Origin: Acinetobacter chengduensis
Lineage (GTDB): Bacteria > Pseudomonadota > Gammaproteobacteria > Pseudomonadales > Moraxellaceae
Assembly: GCF_003664645.1 (NCBI RefSeq)
Contig: NZ_RCHC01000004.1
Span: forward strand, 62,001 to 126,000
Direction: 5' to 3'
Length of the DNA stretch: 64,000 nucleotides
The notes beneath the pieces were generated by a model. The model saw only the letters and a program-made list of their open reading frames with translations. It had not been told where the DNA came from and did no database searches. This document shows positions 1 through 9,755 of this stretch, piece after piece (position 1 is the stretch's first letter; each line of letters starts with the position of its first letter). The translations under genes and the position numbers were made by a program.

Positions 1-25
1 AAAAAAAAGCCATAATCAGTCAGAA

Positions 26-1054
26 TTATAAATAAGGGTCTTTACGCCAGTTACTTGGGCTACGGCCACTCCAACGCTTAAAGGCACGACTAAAATTTGC
101 AACGTCGCTATAGCCAAGCTCATCTGCGATTTGCTCTAAGGTAAAGTCAGTACGAGACAACAAAGATGTGGCATGACGATAGCGAACTTCATCCACTAAG
201 GTCGAAAATGAAGTGCCTTCAGCAGCTAATTGGCGTTTTAGCGTTCGATCCGACATAAATAAGCGTTCAGCAACGGCTTCAATACTTAAATAATGTTGCT
301 CTGAATTGGTTAAAATATCACGTACGCGCATAGCAATTCGATGGCGCTCACCTAAAGCAGAAAGTTCAGCCTCACATTGATTAATCGCAATTTGGCTGGC
401 GATTGGATCAGCATTCACCAGCTTATTCGTTAAATAACTTTTGTTAAAACTCAGGAGCAGATGAGGTTGATCGAAACGGAAGGTATGATTTGGATACTTA
501 GCCATGAAGCGTTCAAAACCTTCAGGTTGTGGAAAATCAAAATCAATTTCCCCCGCAGAATCCTCTACGCCTGTAATGGCTTTACCCATGCTAATGAGGC
601 CAAACATGAGTGCAATTGAGATTTCTGAACGTATTGGCTCAAGCTCAATATCGGTTTGTAATTGTATGGTGGCTTTGTTGCCAAAGGTAGAAAAAAATAA
701 CTGTAAAAACGGTAAACGTAGTTGTATAAAACGATTTGCCAATATGAGGGCATCGGTAATACTTTCTGCAGTCATAATGGCATAGCCAATAAAACCATGA
801 ATTGAGATACGCATTTGATTGCCGAGGTGATAACCCAATGTTGGTTCACCAGTTAATCGTAAGGCATGTTGAATCAATTGATTGGCAACAGCTGTGGGAA
901 TGCGATAATCAGGATCTGCAAGTTGTTCGCTATTGAGGTCAAATGGCGAAAATAGGGTTTGGTCATTGTAACCCCAGCGAGAAACAACATCTAAAAGAAG
1001 TAAGCCATAAACACCTGGTATACCTTGATCTTGACGTGTGGCGTTTGTTTTCAT
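26..1054 (-). CDS. AraC-family transcriptional regulator
   Basis: Predicted DNA-binding regulator of 342 residues. The N-terminal ~220 residues look like the ligand-binding domain of the OruR/ArgR-like AraC subgroup (conserved GEPTLGYHLG stretch near residue 70). The C-terminal ~100 residues hold the two AraC helix-turn-helix motifs, including the segment VAERLFMSDRTLKRQL and the second-helix signature IADELGYSDVANFSRAFKRW. Length is normal for the subgroup. It lies downstream of the MaoC-like gene on the same strand, about 150 bases away, and could regulate it or a distant lipid-related gene. The effector is unknown. Family assignment is firm; target is not. Confidence 0.9.
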   Translation of the reverse strand: MKTNATRQDQGIPGVYGLLLLDVVSRWGYNDQTLFSPFDLNSEQLADPDYRIPTAVANQLIQHALRLTGEPTLGYHLGNQMRISIHGFIGYAIMTAESITDALILANRFIQLRLPFLQLFFSTFGNKATIQLQTDIELEPIRSEISIALMFGLISMGKAITGVEDSAGEIDFDFPQPEGFERFMAKYPNHTFRFDQPHLLLSFNKSYLTNKLVNADPIASQIAINQCEAELSALGERHRIAMRVRDILTNSEQHYLSIEAVAERLFMSDRTLKRQLAAEGTSFSTLVDEVRYRHATSLLSRTDFTLEQIADELGYSDVANFSRAFKRWSGRSPSNWRKDPYL

Positions 1055-1203
1055 GCGCGATCCATTGCAATCATTTTATATTTTTATATTCGGACTTATA
1101 TTGGCATGAAATCCTATATAAGCCCATTAAAATTGTTGGACAATTTACATTCAGGTGGTTGGGCCCCAAAAAGCGCCAAAACAATGAATCTGATCTATTG
1201 AAT

Positions 1204-1647
1204 TTAAAGTTTTTCTTTTTTAAATACCACAATTTTTGTGTTGGAAATATAGACGACATCCTGTGCTTGATTCAGTGCTTGCGTGATATAAGTCACAATG
1301 GCACGGTCAGGTTTACTGCGAGATGGTGTAATGGCAACAATTTCGACTTCCACATGGATTTTATCGCCCGGTCTAGTAGGACGTGGCCAACGGATACTCG
1401 TTTCAGAACCAATCAATCCATCCGCAATAGGAAAACATTCTGTCCATAAACGCATAGTGACTGCTGCTGTATGCCATCCACTGGCTGCAATGCCTTGAAA
1501 AATTGGGTGCTGATCTGCAAGTGCTTCATCGGTATGAAAGGGCTGCGGATCGTAGGCCTGTGCGAATTGTTTAATCTCTGCAAGTGTCATTTCATATTCA
1601 CGGCTGATGAAACGATCGCCAATTTTTATATCTTCCAAATACAGCAT
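1204..1647 (-). CDS. MaoC-like hot-dog dehydratase
   Basis: Protein of 147 residues with the MaoC/hydratase-2 hot-dog fold. It begins YLEDIKIGDRF and carries the (R)-hydratase-type stretch FAQAYDPQPFHTDEA followed by GIAASGWHTAA, where the Asp and His of the catalytic dyad are expected (family knowledge). Such proteins usually hydrate enoyl-CoA thioesters, but many short members have unknown substrates. It follows the ABC exporter gene on the same strand with a 44-base gap, so the two may share a transcript. Confidence 0.85.
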   Translation of the reverse strand: MLYLEDIKIGDRFISREYEMTLAEIKQFAQAYDPQPFHTDEALADQHPIFQGIAASGWHTAAVTMRLWTECFPIADGLIGSETSIRWPRPTRPGDKIHVEVEIVAITPSRSKPDRAIVTYITQALNQAQDVVYISNTKIVVFKKEKL

Positions 1648-1691
1648 TGCTTAAAATTTCCTTATTTACAACATAGATGAGTAGTTATCAC

Positions 1692-3521
1692 TTAAGACTG
1701 CTCAAGTAAAAAACCACCTGTTTGACGTTGCCATAAATGTGCATAAATGCCATTTAAAGCCACCAGTTCATCATGTGTGCCTTGTTCTGCAATGCGCCCT
1801 TGGTCAAGCACAATTAAACGATCCATTTGTGCAATGGTGGATAGGCGATGTGCAATTGCAATGACGGTTTTACCTTGCATTAAGTCATCTAAACTCGATT
1901 GAATTGCAGCTTCAACTTCAGAGTCTAATGCACTGGTGGCTTCATCTAAAATTAAAATAGGCGCATCTTTTAAAAATACCCGTGCAATTGCAATACGTTG
2001 GCGCTGTCCGCCAGAAAGTTTTACACCGCGTTCACCAACAAAAGCGTCATAGCCTTTTTGGCCACGTAAATCGACCAATTGAGGAATAAACTCTTCAGCT
2101 TTAGCTTTACGTACGGCTTCAAACATTTCTTCATTAGATGCATCAGGTCGGCCGTATTTAATATTTTCTTCAACGGTTCGATGCAATAGCGAAGTATCTT
2201 GAGTTACAAGCGCAATATTTTTTCTTAAGCTGTCTTGAGTTACATCTTCTATATTTTGGCCATCAATCGAAATACGACCTTCGTTAATAGAGTAAAAGTG
2301 TAAAAGTAATTGAATAAGCGTCGATTTACCTGCACCAGAGCGACCGACAATACCGATTTTTTCACCCGGTTGAATGGTCAGATTAAGTTGATCAATCACT
2401 TTTTTATCATTATAAGCAAAGCTTAAATTTTCAAATTTGATTTCACCACGTGGGACTTGTAAATCTTGTGCATTATCTTTGTCTTGGATGCTAATACGGC
2501 GCCCTAAGGTTTTCATACCATCTTGAATGGTTCCGACATTTTCAAACAGTGCAGAAGTTTGCCACATAATAAATTCTGCAATACTGCTGAGTTTTAAAAT
2601 CATGGCAGTTGCAGCTGCAATTACGCCAAGTTCGGCTTGGCCTTGTAACCACAAATACACGGCTGTACCAATTACACCACCGTAAAGCACAATGTTTAAA
2701 ATGCTAATACTAATAGAATAGCGAGCGCCTAAACGCATTTGTTTAAACACTGTTACCATAAATTCTTGCATAGAGCTTTTGGCATATTGGCTTTCACGGC
2801 CTGCATGCGCAAAGAGTTTGACAGTTTGAATATTGGTATAGGCGTCTGTAACTCGGCCGGTCATTACCGCACGGGCATCGGCTTGTTTATTAGATATTTT
2901 GCTGAGTCTGGGAATAAAGTAAGCTGCTGAAGCAATAAACAGCACCAACCACAGCATGAGCGGAATCAGGAGCATTGGTGAAATAGCCGCAAATACTAAG
3001 CTAACGGTGACGAAATAAATTAAAACATAGGCCAGCATGTCGCCTAAAATAATCCAAAATTCGCGTACGGCTAATGCAGTTTGCATGACTTTTGCAGATA
3101 ACCGACCAGCAAAATCATTGTGGAAAAAATCGAGGCTTTGTTGCAATAAAAGGTTGTGGAAGCGCCAGCGCAATCGCATGGGAAAGCTACTATAAAGCAT
3201 TTGATGTTTTACAATGGTTTGTAAACTAGAAAAGAACACATTGGCTAATAAAATGCTGGTCAAGATAATCAAGTTTTGCTGGTGATTTGCCATAAATGTG
3301 TCAGGCTGGCTTTGACTCAGCCAATTGACCAAATCGCCAATTTTGGCATACAGCAATGCTTCAAAGCTGGCAGCACCTGCGGTACACAACACTAAAAGCA
3401 ATAAATAGCGTTTTACACCATCTGCAGCTTTCCATACAAAGGCAAAGAAAGTAGTGGGTAAGGGTTCATTCAAACCTTTTGTTGGATAGGGATCTACCAA
3501 CTTTTCAAACCACTTTAACAT
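1692..3521 (-). CDS. ABC exporter, fused permease-ATPase
   Basis: A 609-residue half-transporter of the ABCB/MsbA-like type: an N-terminal membrane domain with about six predicted helices (residues ~35-340) and a C-terminal nucleotide-binding domain. Visible motifs are Walker A GRSGAGKST (near residue 393), the signature LSGGQRQR (near 502), Walker B ILILDEATSALD (near 522) and the H-loop AIAHRLST. It probably homodimerises in the inner membrane and exports a lipid or drug, but the substrate cannot be read from sequence. It is divergent from the ParA-like gene. Confidence 0.9.
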   Translation of the reverse strand: MLKWFEKLVDPYPTKGLNEPLPTTFFAFVWKAADGVKRYLLLLVLCTAGAASFEALLYAKIGDLVNWLSQSQPDTFMANHQQNLIILTSILLANVFFSSLQTIVKHQMLYSSFPMRLRWRFHNLLLQQSLDFFHNDFAGRLSAKVMQTALAVREFWIILGDMLAYVLIYFVTVSLVFAAISPMLLIPLMLWLVLFIASAAYFIPRLSKISNKQADARAVMTGRVTDAYTNIQTVKLFAHAGRESQYAKSSMQEFMVTVFKQMRLGARYSISISILNIVLYGGVIGTAVYLWLQGQAELGVIAAATAMILKLSSIAEFIMWQTSALFENVGTIQDGMKTLGRRISIQDKDNAQDLQVPRGEIKFENLSFAYNDKKVIDQLNLTIQPGEKIGIVGRSGAGKSTLIQLLLHFYSINEGRISIDGQNIEDVTQDSLRKNIALVTQDTSLLHRTVEENIKYGRPDASNEEMFEAVRKAKAEEFIPQLVDLRGQKGYDAFVGERGVKLSGGQRQRIAIARVFLKDAPILILDEATSALDSEVEAAIQSSLDDLMQGKTVIAIAHRLSTIAQMDRLIVLDQGRIAEQGTHDELVALNGIYAHLWQRQTGGFLLEQS

Positions 3522-3806
3522 CCTACCGCCACCTTTATTCGCTAAGTTACCAGTCTATATTAACTGAAATTGAGCTACTTATGGCAGTTGTAACTACAGC
3601 CAAGACGGATTTAAACACTGTATAGATTGGCGTTGTTATCTTAAGAAAATGAATCTTTTAATGTAGTAAATAAACCAATTAAACAAGATGAATGACCAGT
3701 CAATCAGATTCACTTTTGAATGCTGTAACACGAAAATATAGAAATAAAACAAATGATCATGCCATCTGCTGGCTCTAGTATGAAAATAAATAAAGGTGGA
3801 AAAATA

Positions 3807-4445
3807 ATGACAAATATTTATGTCATTACCAGTTTAAAGGCGAGTGCTGGTAAAACTACTCTTGCAATGCATTTGTGTGAATATTTAAAACCAACCCATC
3901 GTACTGTGCTGTTAGATGCAGATTTAACGACTGATCATTTTGAATGGGCACTTCAACATGATAAAAACCTTGCCTTTGAGCACCTAGATGTTACAGAAAA
4001 TGATGCCTCGACTTTAGATCAAAGAATTCAACATTTAAAAAAGCAGTATGACAGTATTGTGGTTGATATTGATGGGCACGATAGTAAAGCGCTACGCTCT
4101 GTGCTTAAGCATGCTGATAAAATGATTATTCCAACAGGAATAGACGAGCAAGATTTACAACTGCTAAATGAGATGGTCGAGCTAGCCATTGCGATGAAGC
4201 AGTCCAACCCACAACTTCGCGTGTATGTATTGCTGAATAAAATACCGATGCACACCGAACTGCAAGCCATTCAACAAGCCAACCAGCTTTTAGACAATAT
4301 CCCTAGGATGCGGTTTTTAAATACGATTGTGTATGACGATTCAAGTTTTGCTCAAGCCATGCAAGCAAGCCAATGTATTTGGAAAACAAACCTGCAACAA
4401 GCGGAGAAAGTGGATCAAGTACTTGTAGATTTATTGGCGGACTAA
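3807..4445 (+). CDS. orphan ParA/MinD-type ATPase
   Basis: ATPase of 212 residues from the ATG at 3807. That start is chosen because AAAGGTGG lies just upstream and the family begins with a short beta strand; an in-frame ATG exists at 3753 but would add a non-conserved tail. The deviant Walker A is KASAGKTT (residues ~9-16) with the signature lysine kept, followed by VLLDADLTTDHF (Walker A') and IVVDIDGHDS (Walker B). ParA proteins position DNA or protein cargo. No ParB, plasmid origin or cargo gene adjoins it, so the role is unknown. It converges on the DUF2058 gene across a shared terminator. Confidence 0.8.
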   Translation: MTNIYVITSLKASAGKTTLAMHLCEYLKPTHRTVLLDADLTTDHFEWALQHDKNLAFEHLDVTENDASTLDQRIQHLKKQYDSIVVDIDGHDSKALRSVLKHADKMIIPTGIDEQDLQLLNEMVELAIAMKQSNPQLRVYVLLNKIPMHTELQAIQQANQLLDNIPRMRFLNTIVYDDSSFAQAMQASQCIWKTNLQQAEKVDQVLVDLLAD

Positions 4446-4462
4446 GTTCCGATGCAAGGCAT

Positions 4463-4500
4463 AAAAAAAGCCCCATGCCTAAAGAACTGGGGCTTTTTTT
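4463..4500. terminator. bidirectional rho-independent terminator
   Basis: AAAAAAAGCCCC (4463-4474) pairs with GGGGCTTTTTTT (4489-4500). The A-tract and T-tract flank a GC stem on both strands, so it can end both the ParA-like gene (+) and the DUF2058 gene (-). Confidence 0.85.
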
Positions 4501-4519
4501 ATGCAGTTTACTGGAAGAT

Positions 4520-5056
4520 TTACCACATTAAATCATCTGGAATGACGTATGCTGCGTATGGATCTTCTTCTTCTGTGATTTGTTCATTCTTCTCAGAATT
4601 ATTCACAATAATAAATCCTTCCATTTTGCTGTTCATACGGTCAGCTAATGGCTTAGGTAAAAATGCGTAGCTGTCGTTGTCTTTAGCAACCACCAGACTG
4701 CCTGCAACCAAGGCATTATAAATTTGTTGATTGATATAAACCTTTTTAATTTTATTTTGATCAATAAACTGATACACGGAATCGCCATCTGTTTGACCAA
4801 TTTTATGTTGATTGATCATTTGCACAATGGCTGCTTTGAGTTCTTTCTCTTGTAGTAGGGCTTTTTTCTCTTGCTCAATCGCTTGGTCACGCGCTTGCTT
4901 TTCCTGCTGCTCTTGTGCAATTTTAGCTTTCATTTCAGCTTCATTGCTGTCGCCAGTACGTTTTTCGTGAGCTGCTTGCTTTGACAGTTTTTTTGCCTTT
5001 TGTTTGTCGACCAAACCAGCTTTGAGTAGCTGTGCTTGTAATGCATTTTTAACCAT
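4520..5056 (-). CDS. DUF2058 family protein
   Basis: A 178-residue protein from the ATG at 5056; a longer frame upstream overlaps the neighbouring gene and does not look like the family. It has the DUF2058 (YaiL-like) pattern: N-terminal MVKNALQAQLLKAGLVD, a Lys/Glu/Gln-rich stretch likely to form a coiled coil (residues ~20-80), and a C-terminal part with the segment IYNALVAGSLVVA. The family is widespread in gamma-proteobacteria and is sometimes described as nucleoprotein/polysaccharide-related, without firm function. It sits 15 bases after the YoaK-like gene, probably in one transcript. Confidence 0.8.
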   Translation of the reverse strand: MVKNALQAQLLKAGLVDKQKAKKLSKQAAHEKRTGDSNEAEMKAKIAQEQQEKQARDQAIEQEKKALLQEKELKAAIVQMINQHKIGQTDGDSVYQFIDQNKIKKVYINQQIYNALVAGSLVVAKDNDSYAFLPKPLADRMNSKMEGFIIVNNSEKNEQITEEEDPYAAYVIPDDLMW

Positions 5057-5070
5057 GAAAAAAGTCCAAA

Positions 5071-5745
5071 CTAATGTTGAATGTGCCGATAGCGTAAATA
5101 AATGACCCAGTACACAGCGCTCATGCAAATACTTAGGGCTGCAGGGATTAGGAATGTATTTAAGTTTAATAAAGGATAAAGCAAAGAAGCAACTATCCCG
5201 CCTAAAAAGAAGCCCATTAAGATGAGTACATGCAGTAATATTCTGCGTTTTTCTAAAGGCAGACCACGAAGCCTATAGCCCAGTGCTAAACCTAAATCAG
5301 TTAGTACGCCTGATAAATGTGTGGTGCGAATAATCGTGCCTTTATAGTGGCTGACCATAGCATTTTGTACGCCCATAGCCACACAAGCCCATAGCAGTGC
5401 ATAACGTGGAAAATAAGGTGTCAGTATCCAGCAAATTAATATAAAAAAAGCCACTAAGCTTAAGGGAACCCCATAAAGGCGCCCTAAGCGAAAGTGGCTA
5501 TTTCCTAAGATGAGCCCACTATAAAGTGAGCCAATCACATAACAAAGGACAACAAGCGCTAAGTACAATACATGCTCTGGCTGCCATTCTATAATGGCTT
5601 GCGCAAGCATGCTGACATTGCCTGTCATGTGAGAGACAGATTGATGCAGGACAGTGACCAAGCCTATAACGTTGATCATGCCTGCATTTAAAGCAAGAAA
5701 GAAAGCGCCGAGTTGTACCCAAGCTGGTAAAGTTTTAAATGGCAT
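5071..5745 (-). CDS. YoaK/DUF1275 family membrane protein
   Basis: A 224-residue integral membrane protein with about six hydrophobic segments. It carries the DUF1275 signature region near the N-terminus (NAGMINVIGL and the HMTGNVSMLA motif, residues ~20-50) and GTIIRTTHLSGVLTDLG in the middle. The HxTGN-type motif is diagnostic of this family. Function is unknown; some members are suspected transporters. It lies 35 bases downstream of sstT on the same strand. Confidence 0.85.
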   Translation of the reverse strand: MPFKTLPAWVQLGAFFLALNAGMINVIGLVTVLHQSVSHMTGNVSMLAQAIIEWQPEHVLYLALVVLCYVIGSLYSGLILGNSHFRLGRLYGVPLSLVAFFILICWILTPYFPRYALLWACVAMGVQNAMVSHYKGTIIRTTHLSGVLTDLGLALGYRLRGLPLEKRRILLHVLILMGFFLGGIVASLLYPLLNLNTFLIPAALSICMSAVYWVIYLRYRHIQH

Positions 5746-5779
5746 AATAAACAGCGCATTTTATATACGAAAAAGTATA

Positions 5780-6976
5780 TTACTTTAAACCACGGTCTAC
5801 GGCTGCAGTAAATAATACGTCAGTCGAAGAGTTTAACGCTGTTTCGGTAGAGTCTTGTAAAACGCTAATTACCATACCAATTGCAACGACTTGCATGGCA
5901 ACATCTGATGTAATACCAAATAAGCCACATGCAACTGGAATTAATAATAATGAACCACCAGCAACACCTGATGCACCACATGCAGAAACAGTGGCTAATA
6001 CAGATAAAATTAGCATGGTTGTAAAGTCAACATTAATACCTAAAGTATTTACAGTTGCAAGGGTAAGAACAGTAATGGTAACAGAAGCCCCCGCCATGTT
6101 AATGGCAGCACCTAATGGAATAGCAACACTTGCAGTCGATTCAGGTACACCAAGGCGTTTTGCTAAATCTAAGTTCACCGGAATATTGGCTGCTGAACTA
6201 CGCGTAAAGAATGCTGTAATACCGCTTTCACGCAAGCATTGAAATACCAATGGATAGGGATTTGCGCGTGTTACAAATGCCACCATAATTGGGTTAATGA
6301 CTAAAGCCACAAAAAACATTGTTCCAATAAGCACGGCTAACAAATGCGCATAGCTTGCAAGCGTACTTAAGCCTGCATCTGCAAATGTCACAGCAACTAA
6401 GCCAAAAATACCCACAGGAGCAAAGTTAATTACTAAACGAATCACGCTGTTGACTGCATTGGCAGCATCCGTAAGGAACGTGCGAGTAGTATCTGCAGCA
6501 TGACGGAATGCGATCCCTAGAGCCACAGCCCATGCCAAAATACCAATAAAGTTTGCTTCAGAAATTGCAGTTACTGGGTTTGCAACGAAACTCAGTAACA
6601 AGTTTTTCATAATTTCTACAAGGCTTCCTGGCGGTGCTAAATCAGCTTGTGGCGGAATATTTAAGAATAGTGTGCTTGGGTACAAAATACTGACAATAAC
6701 AGCACTAAGCGCAGCTAAGAACATACCGATGCCATACATCAACATAATTGGTTTAATGTATGCATTGCTACTGCCGACTTTAAAGTTTGCAATGGAAGCT
6801 AATACCAAAACAAATACAAGAATTGGAGCAACAGATTTTAATGCTTTGATGAACAAGTCACCAAGCATACTTAAATAAGGGGCAGCATTTGGAAAAAACA
6901 CAGCAACCAATACGCCCAAAATGATAGCGATAATAATTCGGGTTACTAAACTCAAACGCGTAAAAGCAGTGAACAT
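5780..6976 (-). CDS. sstT: Na+/serine-threonine symporter SstT
   Basis: A 398-residue inner-membrane carrier of the dicarboxylate/amino acid:cation symporter (DAACS) family, matching SstT in length and motifs. The start [17 protein letters not shown], the segment [22 protein letters not shown] (serine-rich re-entrant loop), and the Asn-containing [12 protein letters not shown] motif of the substrate site are visible. SstT imports serine and threonine with sodium. An upstream spacer of ~200 AT-rich bases separates it from the SulP gene. The assignment is strong on similarity recalled by eye. Confidence 0.92.
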   Translation of the reverse strand: MFTAFTRLSLVTRIIIAIILGVLVAVFFPNAAPYLSMLGDLFIKALKSVAPILVFVLVLASIANFKVGSSNAYIKPIMLMYGIGMFLAALSAVIVSILYPSTLFLNIPPQADLAPPGSLVEIMKNLLLSFVANPVTAISEANFIGILAWAVALGIAFRHAADTTRTFLTDAANAVNSVIRLVINFAPVGIFGLVAVTFADAGLSTLASYAHLLAVLIGTMFFVALVINPIMVAFVTRANPYPLVFQCLRESGITAFFTRSSAANIPVNLDLAKRLGVPESTASVAIPLGAAINMAGASVTITVLTLATVNTLGINVDFTTMLILSVLATVSACGASGVAGGSLLLIPVACGLFGITSDVAMQVVAIGMVISVLQDSTETALNSSTDVLFTAAVDRGLK

Positions 6977-7153
6977 AGGAGAGCCTTGTCAGAATTACAA
7001 TGACAAAATGATGAAAATTAGGCGCCTATTTTATACTGAAAAAATTATTCGCTTGTGAGAAAAATAAATATAAAAATTAAATGATTGATTTAAAAATTCA
7101 TTTTTTAAAAAAATACATTGGATTTCGAATAAAATATCGAGTTTAACCATGAG

Positions 7154-7179
7154 AAAGCCTCATAAAAATGAGGCTTTTT
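7154..7179. terminator. hairpin terminator downstream of SulP gene
   Basis: AAAGCCTCAT (7154-7163) pairs with ATGAGGCTTT (7168-7177). It lies 7 bases past the stop of the minus-strand SulP gene; the T-run on the plus strand and shorter one on the minus strand make it weakly bidirectional. Confidence 0.65.
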
Positions 7180-7185
7180 GATTAT

Positions 7186-8922
7186 TTAGATTTGGTATTC
7201 CAGTATTTTAGGTGAAAGGCTTTGAATTGCTTTAAAGTGAGTTAAATAAATTTGGCCACTTAAATGCTTAAGCAATTTAGATTGTTGCAGTTTATCCATC
7301 ACAGGGCCTTTAACCTCTGAAAAATGCAAACGGATATTGAGCTTAGCCAGTTCAGCATTAATATCTTCAAGCATCTCTAATGCACTGTAATCAATACTAC
7401 TTACACTTGAGCAGTTCAAAATCACATGTTGTAGCTCAGCGTGTTGGCTAATTTCATTAATCAAAAATCCCTTTAAAGCGTTCGCATTTAAAAAGGTTAG
7501 ACTTTCATCAATACGTACAGACAAAATATCTGCCGTAGTGACCACATGATGGCGCTGTATATTTCTAAAATGTTGCGTACCTTCGACCAATCCAATAACG
7601 GCCATGTGTGGTCGACTAATGCGCCAAAGCATCAGAATAAAAGTAGAAATGATACCAATCATTAAGCCTGTTGAAATATCAATAATCACTACGCCTAAGA
7701 ACGTGATCCACATGGCAATACCATCTGCACGTGAATAGCGCCAAGTATCAAAAAAAGGTTTGAAGTCGACCAATTTCCAGATAGATACAATAATGGTTGC
7801 CGCCAAAATAACCAAAGGAAGGTCTTTAAAAAAGCTTGTAAAGTACAGCGTGACGATAATAATAAAAATTGAGGATAAAACCCCAGCCATCGGCGTTTTG
7901 GCACCAGCATCGGCATTTACCACTGTACGAGATAAACTGCCCGTTACGGGAAAGGCTGAGCTTAACCCTGCACTTAAGTTTGCAAGGCCCAACGCAACTA
8001 GTTCTTGGTTACTGTTGAGGTGACTACGTTGTTGTAAAGCTGTTGCCTGTGCAATAGACAAAGACTCAACAAAGCTGATCATGGCAATCATGGTTGCGCC
8101 AGGAAGTAATTTAAGCACCAAATCCCATGTCCAAAATGGCATGTGTAAAGGGGGAAAGCCAGAGGGAATTTCCCCCACAGTTTTAAGGCCATAAGCGCTT
8201 AAGCCAAAACCGATGGTGAGCGCAATTGAGATGACCACGAGCATTAATGGCAAGGCTTTAATTAAAAAGTTAGTCGAGCCAATTCTACCTTGCACTGCTT
8301 GGCTGTTAAGCAATTTGGGTACATAAATTAAAAATAAAATAGCCACTACGCCAAAGCATAAAGAAAACACATGGCTTAAAGATAAATATTGCCAAGCACT
8401 TTGAATAAATTGTGGAATGTTATTGCCATTAAGGGGAACATCGACTAAAAATTTGATTTGACCCAAAGCAATAATTAAAGCAGAAGCAATAATAAAACTT
8501 TTGATAACTGGATGGCTGATGAGCTGAATTAAGAAACCAAAGCGAAATATGCCCAATAAAAAGGAAATGACCCCAACCATCACAGCCAATAACATTGCGG
8601 CATCAATATAGACGGGTGAACCAGCCTCAAATAAAGGATTGAGGGTCGCAAAAGTCATCATCGAAATAATGGCGACAGGGCCAATGGATAAAGTTGAGCT
8701 ACTGCCAGTCATGGCATAAATAATCATGGGGAGCATGCTGGCATATAAGCCCATGATGGGTGGTAAACCTGCAAGCATGGCATAGGCCATACCTTGAGGA
8801 ACCAGCATGGCAATCACAATCAAGGCGGCCAATAGGTCAGATTTAAATTTTTCAGAATGATAATCCTGTAGCCATTGCCAAGCAGGAAAAAAACCTAAGA
8901 CGCGCTGTTTTAAATCTGACAT
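7186..8922 (-). CDS. SulP-family anion permease with STAS domain
   Basis: A 578-residue SLC26/SulP transporter. The N-terminal membrane domain starts with the typical DLLAALIVIAMLVPQGMAYA stretch (residues ~28-47) and PPIMGLYASMLP, and the C-terminal ~120 residues form a STAS domain (CSSVSSIDYSALEML around residue 510). SulP proteins import sulfate or other inorganic/organic anions. The neighbouring ArsR-type persulfide-sensor candidate (same strand, upstream) and cysK make a sulfur role plausible, but bicarbonate or dicarboxylate transport also occurs in this family. Confidence 0.88.
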   Translation of the reverse strand: MSDLKQRVLGFFPAWQWLQDYHSEKFKSDLLAALIVIAMLVPQGMAYAMLAGLPPIMGLYASMLPMIIYAMTGSSSTLSIGPVAIISMMTFATLNPLFEAGSPVYIDAAMLLAVMVGVISFLLGIFRFGFLIQLISHPVIKSFIIASALIIALGQIKFLVDVPLNGNNIPQFIQSAWQYLSLSHVFSLCFGVVAILFLIYVPKLLNSQAVQGRIGSTNFLIKALPLMLVVISIALTIGFGLSAYGLKTVGEIPSGFPPLHMPFWTWDLVLKLLPGATMIAMISFVESLSIAQATALQQRSHLNSNQELVALGLANLSAGLSSAFPVTGSLSRTVVNADAGAKTPMAGVLSSIFIIIVTLYFTSFFKDLPLVILAATIIVSIWKLVDFKPFFDTWRYSRADGIAMWITFLGVVIIDISTGLMIGIISTFILMLWRISRPHMAVIGLVEGTQHFRNIQRHHVVTTADILSVRIDESLTFLNANALKGFLINEISQHAELQHVILNCSSVSSIDYSALEMLEDINAELAKLNIRLHFSEVKGPVMDKLQQSKLLKHLSGQIYLTHFKAIQSLSPKILEYQI

Positions 8923-9155
8923 AAAAATTCTAAATCACAATTTAATATATATTATGCATAAAAAATGCTAAGAAGTCCTGACAAAATTTTGAGAGATCAT
9001 TTTTAAAAGATCTAGATAAAGCTAATCCAATTGGGCGCTGTGCTGAAATTCTTATTTTGTAATAAATTGAGAGAGCTTATATAAGGAAGGAAAAGTCTGG
9101 CTATTGGCTGTCAATGAAGAATTGTTTTTAGGTACTGTCAGCCAAGTATTCTTTT

Positions 9156-9473
9156 TTAAACCTCAGGTGCGGTGCAATATAAATCCTGTAAGGTTTTAAG
9201 TACGGTAATCAAATTTTCATCTTTAATGGAATAGTAAATTTGCTTACCGTCTCGTCGTGTATTCACAACATCGCTTTTACGTAACATCATGAGTTGTTGC
9301 GATAAAGTAGGCTGGCAGATGTCAGTCATTTGCTCGATTTGTGAAACGTTCAGTTCATCTTGCGCTAAATGACATAATATAAGTAGCCGGTCTGTGTTCG
9401 CTAAGGATTTTAGAACACCGACGACGATATCTGCAGAATCACGCAAACTGGTGATTTCTAGATCCGTATTCAT
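9156..9473 (-). CDS. ArsR-family repressor, SqrR/BigR-like persulfide sensor candidate
   Basis: A 105-residue winged-helix repressor (SLANTDRLLILCHL at residues 23-36; recognition helix region CQPTLSQQLMMLR at 53-65; beta-wing TRRDGKQIYYSI). It has cysteines at 34, 53 and 100. The 34/100 pair has the same 66-residue spacing as the dithiol pair of the sulfide/persulfide sensors SqrR (Cys41/Cys107) and BigR (Cys42/Cys108), which form a polysulfide bridge and release DNA (established for those proteins). It precedes the SulP gene (same strand) and is divergent from cysK, so a sulfur-stress role is a reasonable inference. Confidence 0.85.
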   Translation of the reverse strand: MNTDLEITSLRDSADIVVGVLKSLANTDRLLILCHLAQDELNVSQIEQMTDICQPTLSQQLMMLRKSDVVNTRRDGKQIYYSIKDENLITVLKTLQDLYCTAPEV

Positions 9474-9755
9474 TTCAAAGTATCCATGTAGGTTTTGCGT
9501 GGAATTAGTATACGGTTATCTGACGTAGGTGCTGTAAAAAAATGCCAATAATTAATGGTTTTTAGTGAAAATAAATATCAATAAAAATTATATGTATCAA
9601 AAAGATGCATTCATTTATTACATCGGATAACGAATATACAGGATATTTAAAAATTTAGCACAAATTGATGCATTTTATGCAAAAAATATACAGCACTTTA
9701 AAATTGGCGTTATGATGCTTAAGATTGAGTGATGTATAAAACTAAGGGAATTCTC

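Noticed and set aside
943..1449. 168-codon open frame on the plus strand
   Set aside because: It runs antisense across the AraC and MaoC genes, which both have clear family matches; its translation has no recognisable domain.
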